Part shown: positions 63,117 to 64,000 of the stretch, piece by piece
Numbering within the stretch: the first letter of the stretch is position 1
How the letters are laid out: every line of letters begins with the position of its first letter
From: Thermocoleostomius sinensis A174
Lineage (GTDB): Bacteria; Cyanobacteriota; Cyanobacteriia; Elainellales; Elainellaceae
Assembly: GCF_026802175.1 (NCBI RefSeq)
Contig: NZ_CP113797.1
Location: 969,026 to 1,033,025, forward strand
Direction of reading: 5' to 3'
DNA length: 64,000 nucleotides
Notes under the pieces: model-generated
Told to the model about the DNA's origin: nothing
Databases searched by the model: none
Seen by the model: only the letters and a program-made list of their open reading frames with translations
Translations under genes and position numbers: made by a program

Positions 63117-64000
63117 TTAATCATCGTGTTTCAGCAACTCTTGATAGAAAGTAAACTGCTGCTGAGCAATCGCTCGATTGGTGTAGTATTTCATCGCACG
63201 TTGATATCCTCGCTTTGAAAGCTCGATCGCCAGTTCCGGTTGATGCATGAGCGTTAGGAGGGAATCTCGGAGAGCCGTCACTTGCCCTTCGGGGAAGACC
63301 AATCCGGTATCGGTAATCACATGGGGAATTTCCCCCGAATCTGAGCCAATGACCGGTACTTGGCAGGCCATCGCTTCAATTAGCACGTGTCCAAATTGTT
63401 CCTTCCAGCCAACAGAGGTGAGTGTCTTAAATTGATAGGTTGTTTGAGAAGGCAATACCAATGTGCTCATTAAATTGATGTAGTTGGGTACGGTGTCATG
63501 GGGTACACTTTCTATCCAAATTAAGCGATCGGAGATGCCCAATGCCGTCGCTTTTTCCACCAAGGCGTCTTTTAAGGGTCCACGTCCCAATAGCAGCCAC
63601 TTCCAAGGGCGATCGCTGTGGTGTTGCAACTCACCCAAAGCATCACAAAGCGTTAGTAACCCTTTTTCTTCTACAAATCGCCCTACAAATCCGATGACAA
63701 AATCATGGGGTTGAATGCCAAGCTGAGCGGCTAGTTCTGGCTGTGATTGTGGACGAAAGCAACGCTCATCGACTCCCAACTGCGGCAGAACTTGAATTGG
63801 CCCGCCATAGCCACGCTGACGCAATATATCTGATCCATCTTGGTTGCCTGTAATAATGCCATGGGTTTGACGCAAGTTGTACGTCTCTAATAGAGAAACT
63901 GGAAATTGTAGTGTGTAGGGCAAATTCCACCAAGTGAAGAAGATATTTTTGGCCTTGAGTCCCAGTAATCGATTGAACGTAATTAGTTCTGCATAGCCCA
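63117..64000 (-). CDS. GT-B glycosyltransferase, incomplete at the window edge
   Basis: The frame continues past the TTG at 63923 to the end of the window (GYAELITFNRLLGLKAK and NIFFTWWNLPYTLQFPV are readable), so the true start is to the right. At least 293 residues are present. Motifs include FVIGFVGRFVEEKGLLTLCD and HVLIEAMACQVPVIGSDSGE. This is a GT4-type retaining glycosyltransferase. The acceptor is unknown; together with 61271 it marks a polysaccharide gene cluster. Confidence 0.88.
   Translation of the reverse strand, partial: GYAELITFNRLLGLKAKNIFFTWWNLPYTLQFPVSLLETYNLRQTHGIITGNQDGSDILRQRGYGGPIQVLPQLGVDERCFRPQSQPELAAQLGIQPHDFVIGFVGRFVEEKGLLTLCDALGELQHHSDRPWKWLLLGRGPLKDALVEKATALGISDRLIWIESVPHDTVPNYINLMSTLVLPSQTTYQFKTLTSVGWKEQFGHVLIEAMACQVPVIGSDSGEIPHVITDTGLVFPEGQVTALRDSLLTLMHQPELAIELSKRGYQRAMKYYTNRAIAQQQFTFYQELLKHDD

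Overview
The window is cyanobacterial chromosome. Evidence: frequent GCGATCGC (HIP1-type) octamers in the housekeeping parts, cyanobacterial-type GlgC, IspG, CtpA/B protease and LepB, cyanophycinase, XisH/XisI, DUF3611 and a cyanobacterial LexA-type box. XisH/XisI, many insertion sequences and large accessory regions fit a filamentous or Leptolyngbya-like lineage; this is inference, as no rRNA is present.

Layout. (1) 1-13283 is an integrated island that runs off the left edge. It carries a restriction-like defence block: PIN-toxin tail, a frameshifted and compositionally mosaic COG1743/DUF1156 DNA methylase, two small nuclease-like proteins, an antitoxin-like protein and a PLD-SNF2 helicase. 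Plasmid-like genes follow (DUF5895-like protein, HTH protein, small conserved proteins), then a tyrosine integrase beside a tRNA-Met(CAT). (2) 13283-34700 is core chromosome: glmS, a TM2 protein, a ComEA-like protein, lepB, a Ctp protease, ispG, ruvB, TPR and EamA proteins, an OtnK-like kinase, glgC, a fasciclin lipoprotein, pentapeptide and GGDEF-like proteins. (3) 35040-44800 is a second, AT-rich accessory region. A decayed integron-type integrase is followed by a one-directional operon nurA - herA - DUF4338 (DruA family) - xisH - xisI, with an attC-like site directly after xisI. An IS1-family element interrupts herA (8-bp target duplication). One of two identical 913-bp IS5-family copies interrupts the DUF4338 gene (TTA duplication); the second copy lies just past the attC-like site. 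ISAs1 and other transposase remnants follow. (4) 45000-57100 has regulators, DUF1269, an arginine deiminase remnant beside cyanophycinase and an aspartoacylase-like protein, then membrane proteins including a 1250-residue hydrolase-like protein. (5) 57300-61013 holds a possible transposon-end remnant, a RibD-like reductase, a Nudix protein, an XRE regulator, and a module behind a perfect match to the cyanobacterial LexA box that ends in a Sak4/RecA-like ATPase. (6) 61271-64000 has two glycosyltransferases around a PRC-barrel protein.

The strongest candidate for an undescribed system is the NurA-HerA-DUF4338-XisH-XisI operon. End-processing nuclease, DNA-translocating ATPase, DruA-family protein and a nuclease-like XisH with its partner XisI are packed with gaps of 13-41 bp or overlaps, next to an integron-type integrase relic and ending at an attC-like site. 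Both IS insertions are clean: removing each element and one target copy restores the reading frame, so the intact ancestral proteins can be read from the sequence.
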